Assembly (NCBI GenBank): GCA_051453625.1
Contig: JBOZIK010000001.1
Coordinates: 65,860,288 to 65,924,287 of the forward strand
DNA from: Welwitschia mirabilis
Taxonomy: Eukaryota > Gnetophyta > Gnetopsida > Welwitschiales
Direction of reading: 5' to 3'
Length of the DNA: 64,000 nucleotides
A model generated the notes under the pieces. That model made no database searches and had not been told where the DNA came from. It saw only the letters and a program-made list of their open reading frames with translations. How positions within the stretch are numbered: position 1 is the first letter of the stretch; the number at the start of each line of letters is the position of its first letter. Both the position numbers and the translations under genes were made by a program. Positions 24,546 to 36,005 of this stretch are shown piece after piece.

Positions 24546-26027
24546 TTTAAAGTACTAATTGCTTTAGATCCTATTGACTCTACACTAGTAAATGTGTATT
24601 GCTTATTTTCTTCTTAGTAAATAGATTACTCATTTTTACTTTGACAAAATTATAGATATTCCATCTCATTTTTACAAATATGTATTTTTCCTTTTTATCA
24701 TGGTTTTTATTTTCATCTCTTATGGGTTTGTTTAATTTAATATAGTTGCAATGGCAGTCTAGCAAGGCGTAGCTACTCATTCATTTACTCAAATGCTATA
24801 TTTATTCTTATATATTTTTTTATTAATAAGGTAGATAGCTCATAAATCCATTTTGGATATCTCTTCAAATGGAAAATGCATTCATATACTAGTAATATAA
24901 TGCCCTCTAGTGATGTCATGAGATGGTTTATAAACTTTATCAGAACAATAACAAACTTACTCAATTAGAATTCAATAATGAAATAAAGACTCTAGATACT
25001 ATGGAGGTATTAAAACTCTTATTTTTTTTATTAAGTAAATATGTGATTGCTTATAAGCTTTGATGTAAGTGACTATATTTAATAGGTATCAATAAAAAAT
25101 TATGTCACTTGATTACAACCACTGTAAGTCTCTTATTAAGTTAGTCAACACACAAGAGTCACATGATAATGGAGTGCTTGTATTGATTACTATATCTCTT
25201 GCCTTTAAGAGTGGCAAAACACATTATTTTTTGCAATCCTTTTTCCTCATCCCATAGAACAAAGGATTTTTTGTACTAAATGACATTTTTAAGTAACTAG
25301 ATGAAGAGTTGCAGAAGTCAAAGAAAAACATGATATTAGAAAATGGAATGTCAAGGTTAAAGCACAAGCTTCTATTTCATAATTAGGTTACAATGCATTC
25401 ATTGTAATACCGGTTTCTCAAATATTTTATGCATGTCAATGTTTAAATTAAGAGATTTAATATCTTTAGAGGATGTCAATAAAAATATTGCAATTACTAT
25501 AAGTGAGACTAACGAGAAGGCCAATCTTAGTCTAATCAATCAATCCTTAGTAGCTCAAGACTGATTCTTGGAAGATGTTTAGTTGAATTTAGTTTAACAC
25601 AAAACAGTTTGGACAAATGTTGAAGAGAATGGAGCATTAGCTAATTAATCTATTCCCTTGACACACCACAAGGCACTACTTTCCTGTAACACTATAGCTA
25701 CTCTAGCTAAAGATGCACCGCAATTATTTTATGCTTAGATCATAAGTTTTATTTAAACTCTTTTATGACTTTTTTCAATATCAAGTATTTGTAGAACTGC
25801 TGTCATAAAGGTAGGAAATAAGCACTCGCATGTAGCCCTCAACTCCTGCGATCAATTTGTTTAAAGGTTATCCCAAGTGTTGAATGCCAAATATCTACTT
25901 CGTCTTTACAAAGAGTATCACCAATTGAGTTTAATGCTAGTGGAGCTATTATTCACTTTAAAGTAAAAGGTCTCAAGTTTTGTGATTTAATTTTATTTAT
26001 TAATTATTTTTAGCACTTTCCTTTTAA

Positions 26028-26485
26028 TGTAAGGGCACTTACAAAGAGTCACATGTGGTAATTAGAATAATCTCATATGGGTTGGGATAAAAATGGAAGT
26101 GTAGGTAGTGACTAGGATAATCTCACATGGGTTGGGATAAGAATGAAAGTGAAATATAATCAGGGATGCCCTACCACCAAATTGCCTTAGAATTTTGAGT
26201 TGGATGAAGTACACATTGCATCAAATGGTACTAGAGCTAAATGATCGCTAATAATGTGGAGCTTGAGGGTGAGCCTAATGTTGAGGTGGGATACTTGATG
26301 GAAAAGCATCCACAAACGTTTGCAAGTGGTGACTAGAATAATCCCACATAGCTAGATAAGAATTAAACTACAGGCGACAACTAGAATAATCCCACATGGA
26401 TTAAGATAAGAATGGAAATGTAAAATATAAGTAAGAGTGCTCTATTACCAAAAGTGCCTTGGCATTTTGAGTTGGATGGGATGCA
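26028..26485 (+). mobile_element. TRIM-like miniature LTR retrotransposon
   Basis: Two direct repeats of about 190 bp flank a core of only about 70 bp. The left repeat is 26028-26223 and the right 26296-26485; both start with TG and share the order GACTAGRATAATCYCACATG, GATAAGAATG, ACCAAA, TTTTGAGTTGGATG. Right after the left repeat is TGGTACTAGAGCTA (26226-26239), close to the PBS TGGTATCAGAGC. The core cannot encode a protein. Size, PBS and repeats fit a terminal-repeat retrotransposon in miniature. Each LTR contains an internal near-duplication of about 50 bp. A simple tandem duplication is the alternative, but the PBS position argues against it. Confidence 0.65.
26226..26239 (+). other. 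PBS of the TRIM-like element
   Basis: TGGTACTAGAGCTA, two to five bases after the left LTR. It fits the tRNA-Met-type PBS with changes in the middle. Confidence 0.6.
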
Positions 26486-26784
26486 AGTGAGGAGTAAGGT
26501 TGGTGCTAATTTTGTGTTTTTATTTAAGTTAGCATTTTTTATAAAGTTTGCCTCTTCTTCATAGTAAGGAGGAATCTATTTTGGATTTGTAGAATTTAAA
26601 GAACTAGTTTTTGTCCAAAATGCACTAGAGGTATGTTGTTATATTCAAGATGTAGCATTAAAAATTAATAATGATTATATATTGGGTTTTTCTTTTTCCC
26701 TTAAATTGTTCTTTCTTTAGTTATTTTATTTCTATTTAAATGTGAGGTTCATGCTAGTGTTCATGTTGTTATTTCTTATTCTAA

Positions 26785-26884
26785 NNNNNNNNNNNNNNNN
26801 NNNNNNNNNNNNNNNNNNNNNNNNNNNNNNNNNNNNNNNNNNNNNNNNNNNNNNNNNNNNNNNNNNNNNNNNNNNNNNNNNNNN
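26785..26884. other. Assembly gap (100 N)
   Basis: Exactly 100 N. It cuts off the downstream part of the reverse-transcriptase relic. Confidence 0.99.
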
Positions 26885-27345
26885 CCCCATGACATTATAA
26901 AAGTTGTTTTTGGCTGATCTGTAGGGTTAATAAATATCTGATTGTAATCTAAGTAACCATCTATGAATGATAAGAGGTCATAACCAGCAGTGTTATCTAC
27001 TAGGATGTCGATGATTAGTAAAGAATAGTCATCATTGAAAGTAACCTTATTTAATTTACAATAATTGATACAAACCTAATTTGACTTTTTTTTTTTTTTT
27101 GGAATGACCACTATATTTNNNNNNNNNNNNNNNNNNNNNNNNNNNNNNNNNNNNNNNNNNNNNNNNNNNNNNNNTAGATCTTATAATACTACTAATGAAA
27201 TATGAGGGTTTAGCTTTCTAATATTTTATCTCACTAGGATCGAGTTTGGCTTTAGAATGATGTTATGCATAACTATTAATATGTCAATTCTTAGCATATC
27301 TTTGTAATGCCAATAAAATATGTCCTTATTAAAGCTAACATATTT
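26885..27345 (-). pseudogene. Reverse transcriptase relic, Tat/Ogre-type Ty3/gypsy
   Basis: Read leftward from 27345, the relic gives FNKDIFYWHYKDM, then IILKPNSILVR, then RKLNPHISL, matching the DVFAWSYxDMPG ... PLKPxxxPVRQKxRRLxPxxxL region before the RT core. After the 56-N gap it resumes with NIVVIP and a poly-lysine run (family: VPKKDGK), CINYCKLNKVTFNDDY, IDILVDNTAGYDLLSFIDGY, DYNQI and TDQPKTTFIMSWG. FIDGYLDYNQ holds the first catalytic aspartate of gypsy RTs. The second catalytic motif (YxDD) would lie beyond the gap at 26884. An A15 run and stops break the frame. Order and strand fit the gag and protease relics upstream. Confidence 0.85.
27119..27174. other. Assembly gap (56 N) inside the RT relic
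   Basis: The number of N is close to the length expected for the missing RT residues, so this is probably a sized gap in otherwise continuous sequence. Confidence 0.95.
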
Positions 27346-27699
27346 TCAAGCTTAGATTTGGTTGGTTACAGTAGTTTTTCATTAATATTAAGATATTTTT
27401 CTCAACTAATAGGATCCACGAGGAAGTTGTATGTTGTGATAACTTATTGTTTCACTAGATATGACTTAATATTTTGTGAATTTATTATTTTATATGCCTC
27501 AGTGTTTTTACTTATTTGTTCTTGATTTGATAAAATACATGATTCTCTTAGGAAATCACTATAATTAAAATCAATAAGATTAAGGTCAACATACCTTTTG
27601 ATAGGTTGATCATCAAGGATGAAATGCAGGGATGTGTTCAATCAACCCCTCATTGTGACATTTTACAAGGGCTCTATCCTTTACATTTTAACTAAATGA

Positions 27700-27960
27700 G
27701 TGTACTAGCATTTTTTTTTTGTGTCTATTTTTCCTTTTTTGTTTTATCTTATTTTTTTCCTTCATTTTCTTATTTTTTTGTGTTATGCATTTTGTTCCTT
27801 TTTTTGGTATTTTTTTCTTGTATATACACATACATACATGTTTATATTTTTATATTTTCATTTTCTTTATTATTTTAAGCTTTTTTGGTTTAAATAAAGG
27901 TTTTTCTTTTTTCCCTAGATTTTAAATTTTTCCTCTATTTTTTTGGATAAATCATGAGCT
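27700..27960 (-). repeat. T-rich (A-rich on minus) low-complexity tract, copy 1
   Basis: Long T runs with C and A between protease and RT relics, duplicated at 33356-33530. Open plus-strand frames here (27696-27925) encode almost only F, L, S, Y and C and are not genes. Confidence 0.8.
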
Positions 27961-28161
27961 AATTGGAAAGTTATCTAAGAGGAATGTAATCCATCTTGTG
28001 TTTAAGATTTGAGTGTCAGAAATAGGTGAGATCTTTATCTTATGAGGATCAACTCAATCATGTTTAAAATGCAAAAAAAGAATAATCATCTTCTCAGGTG
28101 CAGAAGGTAGTGATGGAGAGGATGATATTGATGGAGCTTTTACATTTACCATAGTATGATT

Positions 28162-28545
28162 TTATTCTAATGGTATTAAAATTTTAGAGCCTATAAATTT
28201 TAGCTTTTGATGGGATAGAGATATGATTGCCCTCATATTCATCATCCAAGAATACCTTAATAATAAATTAAATACTATTGCATTGTCTATTACATGAAAT
28301 TTAGTATCATTAATCTTTTGAACCACTTTGATAGGTAAAGTGACTATCCCTTTTGATTTGTCCTTATGGTCATTGAACCTTTTGATCATTACACTTTTCT
28401 TTGCATTTAAGAGATGGTCCAATATAAGCTTCTCAAGGCATAATAAACCTATCACATTTAGTTCGGCTTCATAATTAATAAAATCTCTACTTACTTTGGT
28501 ATGCCTAACATTTATAGATATGTAAGGTGATTCCATAATTACCAT
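28162..28545 (-). pseudogene. Aspartic protease relic of Tat/Ogre-type gypsy element, copy 1
   Basis: A 127-codon open frame on the minus strand. Near residue 22 it reads FINYEAELNVIGL, the place of the D-x-G-S-S-x-N-V-L active-site motif; the catalytic Asp is Asn here. Later it has VMIKRFNDHKDKSKGIVTLP (family: VRAFDGSxRxVxGEIxLP) and LLLRYSWMMNMRAIISLSHQ followed by KLKF (family: LLGRPWIHxAGAVPSTLHQKLKF). Although open, it lacks the active-site residues and its gag and RT neighbours are broken, so it is a relic. Its position between gag and RT is canonical. Confidence 0.8.
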
Positions 28546-28899
28546 CTTCTTAGTAGTTGTAGAAATCTTATGATGTAAGAACTAGATTACCTATTTATCT
28601 TCATCACACTTTTGGACATGCATCTACTTTGAGGTGGCTCCTTCTTTGTGTGGTTGATTTTGATTAAGAGATAATTTTAGGCTCAAATGTTTCTCATGTA
28701 TCCTTTCAAATGCAAGTCTATGGGGATTAGAGCTCTTAATTAGTGAGGTTAAATAATGATATGCTCCTCTATTTTAGAGGACAAGTAACTTCATTAGTAT
28801 ATGCGATTGAGGAATAGGACGCATGTAAGAATATTCTACTTGAATCATTGCATCTAATTTTTTCTTGTCCTCCTAAATAACTTTTTTTAATGATTTCTT

Positions 28900-30360
28900 A
28901 GGTTGATATTAGATTAATAGAATTGCATAGGGACTGTCATCATTTTAAATGTTATCTTCTATGGTGATTGCGATGTAGGAGGTTGAGTAGAAAAGGGATT
29001 CTTATAAATCTCAAATTGTTCATTTGCAGTTACTAAAATAGTATCAAATTTTATATTCTTTTTTGTTTTTAATAATGTCTTGAATAATGTGTCTTAGATT
29101 GAAATAATTATTAGTATGATATCCTCAGACTTAATGGTACTCATAACATTTTGACTTATATACCTCTTGGTTTGGGAGCATTTGAGTCCCTTTGTTTGAT
29201 TGCAGGCAATTGAATTACCCCTTTTTCAGTAGCATCAAAGGGATTTGTTTCATTTGGCTATTTAATTTGGTAAACCTTCTTTTAAATTGAGAAATCATAA
29301 TTTGACTTTAACGCCTATTTTAACCTTGCTTTTGGGGTGTTTATGCATGTTGTTGAGGTTGTGATAATAGTGAAATTTGCACTTGTTGCAGTGAAAGATA
29401 AAATGATTGATGATAAGCTGATTGAGGAGAAAAGGTTTGTGGAGTAAAAGGAGCTTGAAATGCCATTGACATCATTATTGGTTTGTCTATCAGTTAGGGT
29501 GGGTAAACTAGTCAAATTGATTGAGTGAACACAATAAGATTTTTTATGATACTAACTTTAATGTTATTATTGTTATTTTTGGATGGTTTTCTTTAGAAGA
29601 TATTCCATATTTTATGGCTCTTTTCTCTTCTCCTACAATTTATATTCTATTATCTAGTGTGATGGCTTACTTAAAGGTTTTAAATGATTACATTCTAAGA
29701 TGTTCTAAAATGTATGGAATGCAAGACTTAGTAAAGAGATATGTTATATCAGAATCTGTAATAGAGGTTTCTAATTACAAGGCGATGATCCTCCATCATC
29801 GTGTATAGTCTTCTACTATTTCATTGAATTGTTGTTTCATTATAGTTAAGGTATCTAAATCATACCTTTTGTAATATTAACAGAGTAATGTTAAACAAAT
29901 ATTTCTAGTAATTATTTTAGACTTATGATCTAATGAATCAGTATCCTATGGTATCATTCAATGGCTTGTTATTTCAAAGATCAGCAAAATAAGTGATAGG
30001 ATATGTTTCATTTAATTTTGTACATATGACATGCATTTTTGTAGTTTCTTACATGCATGACAGGGTCTTCTACACTTGTAAATTTCTCAAAATCAGGCAT
30101 TTCACTAGGTGAGATAATTTTATGAGGAACAGAGGGGTAAATTAAATTACCATCAAAGTCAAAATTTAAATAGCTCTTCTTATTTTGAAGACCTCATTTT
30201 AGATTTTTAATAGCTTTCTAGATGGTTGTCGAATTAGGTTGATTGAGAGTTTTCTTTTGAGCTTGCATGTTTTTAGTAATTCTTCTCCATGTTTGGAGTA
30301 CTTGAATAAGCTATTGTGATCATTATCCTATTTCTTTGGGCCTTGTACTTGTGGTTATTA
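28900..30360 (-). pseudogene. gag relic of Tat/Ogre-type gypsy element, copy 1
   Basis: On the minus strand from the right: an N-terminal part near 30360-30200; EMPDFEKFTSVEDPVMHV with NYKNACHMY near 30130-30020 (family: PKFEKYDGxxDPxxHLxxY); then TIMKQQFNEIVEDYT, a stop, and WRIIAL with SDITYLF near 29860-29730 (family: LxxxKQxPxESxxEYxxRWR...). Near 29155-29090 a zinc-knuckle-like CEYHxxxxGYHTxxYF remnant with two stops is seen. Plus-strand open frame 29521-29808 is the antisense of this gag and not a gene. Stops and frameshifts show it is dead. Confidence 0.75.
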
Positions 30361-30423
30361 CTAGATTTTTGGGTTTTCTTCATGACTCCATTTGTTGATA
30401 AACTCTTCATTTTTGCTTTTTAT

Positions 30424-31478
30424 TGCAGTGTGTATTTATGCAAGCATTTATATTCAAAAAGATCATGTCATTCATAAATAAAATAGATATCTTGCATAAT
30501 ACAACATACTAGTATAGTTGGGAGTGAACCTAAATGTCGTATCTTATTGAAGACTTATGAGAGAAGAATAAGGATTAACTTTCACCAAAGTTAAATAATC
30601 AAACTTAAATAACTATATAGAAAATAAAGGATGCAATGCAAATGCAAAATGCAGCTAACTAAGTGCAATGAAAAATGAAACTAAACTACTTTCTTTTAGC
30701 CTTAACAAAGGCTACCCTTGAGATCTATATCATCAATGAAGTTGTCACCAAATTAAGGGTAATATAAACCATAAGGAACATCTAATAAATTTAAATGTAG
30801 AAATAAAACATAGTTTATATCAAAAGGAACATTATCTAGGTTACAAAACAACCAAGTCTTAATGGAGGATGCATAGTCCTCATCAAGAAAACATCTTTTT
30901 ACAACTCTTGAGATGGATCTTCTACCCTTCGATCTCCTATTACAAAAATTTCTGGTGAAATGAAGATAGAGAGAAGAGTCAAAGAGAGACTTATTTATAG
31001 GGTTACAAGCTAGAAAATGATAAATAGAAGGCACTACAATACACACTCTTTTATAAATAAGAAATAAAGAAAATAGTCAAGGATCGACTATCAGAGTTAG
31101 TAATGTCAGTGTTATCTTAAATGTCATCTAGACGATGATGGGATAACAACTCATTACAAAAAATTACTCATCAGTGACTTAGTGGTTAACTTCAACAGTC
31201 ATGTCAGCATCTAATACTGTTGTCGTCCTGCTTGTCGTGGAGATGATAAATGGGATGATAATCTTATTTATCCATCTAAAAGAGGAGAAGGTAGAATTTC
31301 TATTAGTAATATTTCTCCAAAGCTTTATATATCATAATGTGCCTTAAATCTTATTTAGAATTGCACATTTCCAATATTGATTCTCTAAAATCCTTAGAAT
31401 TGCACCTAAACCTATGCAAATGTTTTACAATACAACTCATAAAACTCCATTAGATAACCATAAATTGGAAGCATAACA
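30424..31478 (-). mobile_element. LTR of gypsy element, LTR1
   Basis: About 1.05 kb matching 36006-37073, 42943-43807 and 45282-45872. On the minus strand it begins TGTTATGCTTC and ends CTGCA. It contains two dyads of the GTCRTCC...GGATGAY family, near 31111 and 31222. Unlike LTR3 it is followed not by a PBS but directly by Tat-type gag. It is probably the 3' LTR (or solo LTR) of an Athila-type element inserted at the start of the Tat gag. Confidence 0.7.
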
Positions 31479-33255
31479 TAGCCCTTCACTTAGCCTTTAT
31501 CAGTCCCTAATAAAAACCAGTAAAAAACCACAATTATAAGCCAATTTATCTCATAAAAAATCAATTTGGATATTATAAAATAGACTCATAAAAGATCATA
31601 GAAAAATAGCATGTAGTGAATATTGTATGAAAATTTTAAAAATTTTGTCTCCTGAAAGCTTTGAAATAACTCAAAAAATTAAAAAAAGATGAGCCATAAA
31701 AATGGGTCCTATCCCCCCTTAGGAAAAACAATACGTCTTATATTGGATAAAAGCAAATAAAATAGATGGGAGTGAGAAGGTAGATGATGGGTATTTGAAT
31801 GTAGATAACTTTTTAAATTAAATGCAAAACTGAGTAAAGAAATATCAGATTTGAAAAATATAGCTGTATGAAATATTCTGAGAAGTAAAGAATGAGTAGA
31901 AATAAAAATGTTTCATCACAACAACTGATTAAGAGAAGCATTTACAACTCCAAAAGACTAAAAATAAAAATCATAAATTTATTAAGGAAATTCAGTTCTT
32001 TATTGAAAACTAGTAAAGAAAGCATTAAGGTCTTAAAAATAAGAAAATATGGTATTCACTTTGAAATAACTAATTAAATAATAGATGGAAAACAAAAAGA
32101 ATGGATAGATGATAACATAAACCAAAGATAACTAATCTATCCAAAATTTTAACCTAGGAGACTCCTATGAAAGAAATCATAACATTACTTGTTTTTAAAA
32201 TGCATGACTTGATGTATAAAAAATTCCATATGATAAGGCAGTGATTATAACAATGCTAAAAATGAAATTCTTTAAACAATGAATGATTAGACCAAAGAAT
32301 TATTAAAAAATGAACTTACTTGTCAATATCTCAAAACAAACATCTAGATCTTAAGAAATGAAATAATCATATAAAAAGAGTAAGAGTTTAGGAAAAAAGT
32401 AATGCATCTGATGATACCAGGAACATCACTGATCCTATAGCCTCCAAGTTTTTATTATTTTATTATTTATAAGGATGGAAGTGCAACTATAGTTAGAGAA
32501 GTAAGGACCTATGAAGCATGACCAATTGACCTCCCAATAGAGTTCTCATAGCTATCATATTACACTACCAAAGGCTTCTCGCAGAAATATTTACCCCAGT
32601 GTACTTACGATAGGACATCATGGTGACTATGTTTTTAAGCTATTACATATAAAACGTCATAGTCTTATTTTACTCTCTTCTTCTTTTTTCTTTCTTTTTT
32701 TTAAAAGAAAAATATTCTAAATGACCAAACACTTCAAAAGACGAAGATGAAGTCATAAGATGAAGACAGAAAAGAACACTCTTAAACAATCTAAGACCTT
32801 ATTACTATTAAGAAAAACATAAAATAAAGTATCTTCCTTTAAATAAAAGTTCATAGACATGTGAATGTCTTAAAATTGGGTGAATCCAATCTTATCACTA
32901 TAAAATGCCCAAGTTAAAGGACTAATCATAGAAATAAATATCTAAGTCATGTTTAACAGATAATTAAATACTATTATAATGACCTTTAAAGGAAAAAGAT
33001 AAGAGAAAATTTAGATGGTTACTTATACATTGTTAGCCTTTGCCCATTATCTTAATGAAATTCTTAAGTAGTTAAGTCAAAAATTTCAATAGAGCCATTA
33101 GAATATATTTTCTTAAAATTATAGAAAACCAAAATAATAAACTATCATTCTTCTTATTGTTTAGATGACATAGAGGATGACAGAGACAGAAAGTAAGGAT
33201 AGAAAACAGAAATTTGATAGGAAATTGGAGATAGATAATGAAAATAGAAACTATT
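31479..33255. other. Unrecognised part of duplication E1
   Basis: Duplicated at 37074-38860. It contains a pyrimidine-rich run (32670-32702) and, at the right end, a GTCATCC-type dyad near 33143-33180 like those in the gypsy leader. I recognise no protein motif. Confidence 0.5.
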
Positions 33256-33355
33256 NNNNNNNNNNNNNNNNNNNNNNNNNNNNNNNNNNNNNNNNNNNNN
33301 NNNNNNNNNNNNNNNNNNNNNNNNNNNNNNNNNNNNNNNNNNNNNNNNNNNNNNN
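33256..33355. other. Assembly gap (100 N)
   Basis: Exactly 100 N between duplication units E1 and E2. Confidence 0.99.
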
Positions 33356-33738
33356 TATGTGTTTTTTTCTTTTTTTTTTTTTTTTTTGGTATTTCTTTCT
33401 TATATATACACATATGTACATGTTTGCGTTTTTGTGTTTTCATTTTTTTTTTGTTGTTTTAAGTTTTTTTGGTTTAAATAATGTTTTTCTTTTTCACTAG
33501 TTTTTAAATTTTTTGTTTATTTTTTTTAAGAGAAATCATGAGCTAATTGAAAAGTCATCTGAGAGGAATAGAATCCATCCTATGTTTAAGTGTCAGAAAT
33601 AGGTGAGACCTTCATTTTATGAGGGTCAACTCAATCATGTTCAAAATGCAAAAAAGGAATAATCATCTTCTCAGGTGCAGAAGGTAGTGATGGAAAGGAT
33701 GATGTCAATGGAGATTTTACATTTACCACAATATGACT

Positions 33739-34122
33739 TCATTCTAATGGTATTAAAATTTTAGAGCCTATAAATTTTAGCTTTTGATGGGGTAGAGATA
33801 TGACTGCCCTCATATTCATTATCCAAGAATATTCTAATAATGTAATAAATACTATTGCATTGTCTATTACATGGAATTCAGTGTTATTAATCTTTTGAAC
33901 CACTTTGATAGGTAAAGTAATTATTCCTTTTGAGTTTTCCTCATGGTCATTGAACCCTTTGATCATTACGCTTTTCTTTGCATTTAAGAGATAACCTAAT
34001 ATAAGCTTCTCAAGGCATAATAAACCTATCACATTTAGTTTGGGTTCACAATCAATAAAAGCTCTACTTACTTTGGTAGGCCTAATGTTTATAGATATGT
34101 AAGGTGGTTCCATAATGATCAT
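33739..34122 (-). pseudogene. Aspartic protease relic of Tat/Ogre-type gypsy element, copy 2
   Basis: A 127-codon frame, same length as copy 1 and by eye about 80% identical in residues. The active-site region reads FIDCEPKLNVIGL, so the Asp is kept here but the following Gly is not. The C-terminal part reads YSWIMNMRAVISLPHQ followed by KLKF. Both copies are open over 127 codons although flanking gag is broken, which probably reflects a shared recent origin and not selection. Confidence 0.8.
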
Positions 34123-34479
34123 CTTCTTGGGGGTTGTAGAAATATTATGGTGTAAGAATCGGATTATGTCTTTGTCTTCATCACACTTTTAGACATGCAC
34201 CTGTTTTGAGGTAATTCATGCTTTATGTGGTTGATTTTGATCAAGAGACAATTATAGGCTCAAACATTTCTCACATCCTTTCAAATGCAAGTCTATGGGG
34301 CTCAGAGCTCTCAATTAATGAGGTTAAATGATGATATGCCTCTTTTATTTTAGAGGGCAAGTGACTACATTAGTGTATGTGATTGAGGAATATGATGCAT
34401 TTAAGAATATTCTACTTGAACCATTGCTCTTAATTTTTTCTTGTTCTCCTAAATGACTTGTTCTAATGGTTTCTCAGGT

Positions 34480-35960
34480 TGATTTTGGATTAATAGGATT
34501 GCATAGGAACTGTCATCATTTTAAAATGTTGTATTCTATGGTGATTACAATGTAGGAGGTTAAGTATGAAATGGGTTTTTGTAAATCTTAAGTTATTCAT
34601 TTACAGCTACTAAGATAGTGTCGAATTTTATATTCTTTTTTATTTTTTATAATGTCTTAAATAATACATCTTAGATTGAAATAATTATCAGTATGATGTC
34701 CTCAGACTTAATGGTACTCATAATATTTTGACTCATTATAGCCTCTTGGTTTAGGAGCATTTGGGTCCCTTTATCTAATTGAAGGCAATTGGATTGCCCT
34801 CTTTTTTAGTAGCATCGAAAGGATTTGTCTCATTTGGCTATTTAATTTGGTAAAATTCCTTTTAGATTGAGAAATCATAGTTTGACTTTGAGGCCTATTT
34901 TAACCTTACTTTTGGGTGTATATGTTTGTTCTTGAGGTTATGATGGTAGTGGAAGTTACACTCGTTGTAGTGAAGGATAAAATAATTGATGATAAACTAA
35001 TTAAGGATAAAAAGATTGTTGAGTAAAAGGATTTTGAGGTACCATTAGCACCATCATTGGGTTGTCCATCGGTTAGGGTGGGTAAAATAGTCAAATTGAT
35101 TAAGTGAAGATATCAAAATTTTTTATGGTACTATCTCTAATGTTATTATTGTCATTTTTGGATGGTTTTCTTTGGAAGATATTATCATATTTTATGGCTA
35201 CTTTCTCTTCTCCTATAACTTATATTCTGTTAGCTAGCATGATGGCTTACTCGAAGGTTTCAAACGATTGCATTCTAAAGTGTTCTAAAATGTATGAAAT
35301 GCAAGAATTGATAAAGAGATATGTCATATCAGAATCTGCAATAGAGGTTTCTAATTATAAGGCGATGATCCTCCATCATCATGCATAGTCCTGTACTCTT
35401 TTATTGAATTGTTATTTCATTGTAATTAAGGTATCTAACATCATTCCTTTTGTAATATTGACAAAGTAATGTTGAACAAATATTTCTAGTAATTGTTTTA
35501 GATTTGTGATCTAATGAATCAGTATCCTATGGTATCATTCAAGGGCTTGTTGTTTCAAAGATCAGCAAAATAAGTGACAGATTATATTTCATTCAATGTT
35601 GTACATATGACATGCATTTTTGTAGCTTTTTACATGCATGACAGGATCTTATACACCTATGAATTTTTCAATGTCAGGCATTTCACTGGGTGAGGTAATT
35701 TTACAAGGAATAAAGGGGTGAATCGGATTATCATCAAAGTTAAAATTTAAATAGCTCTTCTTATTTTGGAGATCTTATTTTAGGTTGTTAATAGCTTCTT
35801 AGATGGTTGTAAAATTAGGTTGATTAAGAGTTTTGTTTTTAGCTTGCATGTTTCTAGATGATACTTCTTCATGTGTGGAGTATTTGAATAAGCTATTGTC
35901 ATCATTATCCTATTTCTTTGGGCCTTGTGCTTATGGTTATTACTAGATTTTTGGGTTTTC
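34480..35960 (-). pseudogene. gag relic of Tat/Ogre-type gypsy element, copy 2
   Basis: Duplicate of the gag at 28900-30360. Near 35740-35600 the minus strand reads QNKKSYLNFNFDDNPIHPF, then EMPDIEKFIGV, a stop, and DPVMHVKSYKNACHMY. The stop in this copy replaces a sense codon in copy 1, so the copies have decayed separately. Plus-strand frame 35104-35388 is its antisense. Confidence 0.75.
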
Positions 35961-36005
35961 TTCATGACCCTCTTTGTTAATAAACTCTTCATCCTTACTT
36001 TTTAT

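Larger units (their letters stand above)
22205..26027. other. AT-rich DNA with one LTR-like stretch and one microsatellite
   Basis: No gene recognised. The (CA)n run and the LTR-like segment inside this span are listed separately. Confidence 0.4.
27803..33255 (-). repeat. 5.5-kb duplication, unit E1
   Basis: The entire stretch recurs after the gap at 33356-38860 in the same order and orientation, by eye near 90% identical. It holds protease, gag, an LTR and about 1.8 kb of unrecognised sequence. Confidence 0.9.

Noticed and set aside
26028-26485. CRISPR-like or tandem array because of the four AATAATCYCACATG units
   Set aside because: Units are spaced unequally (50, about 215, 50 bp) and sit inside two longer direct repeats with a PBS between them, so a miniature LTR element fits better. 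The DNA is plant-like.
27696-27925. Plus-strand frames rich in F, L, S, C that look like membrane proteins
   Set aside because: They read the T-rich low-complexity tract. The minus strand in this region belongs to a decayed gypsy element, and the frames are not kept in the second copy.
29521-29808. 95-codon plus-strand frame, repeated at 35104-35388
   Set aside because: It is antisense to the recognisable gag relic; similarity between the two copies follows from the duplication.
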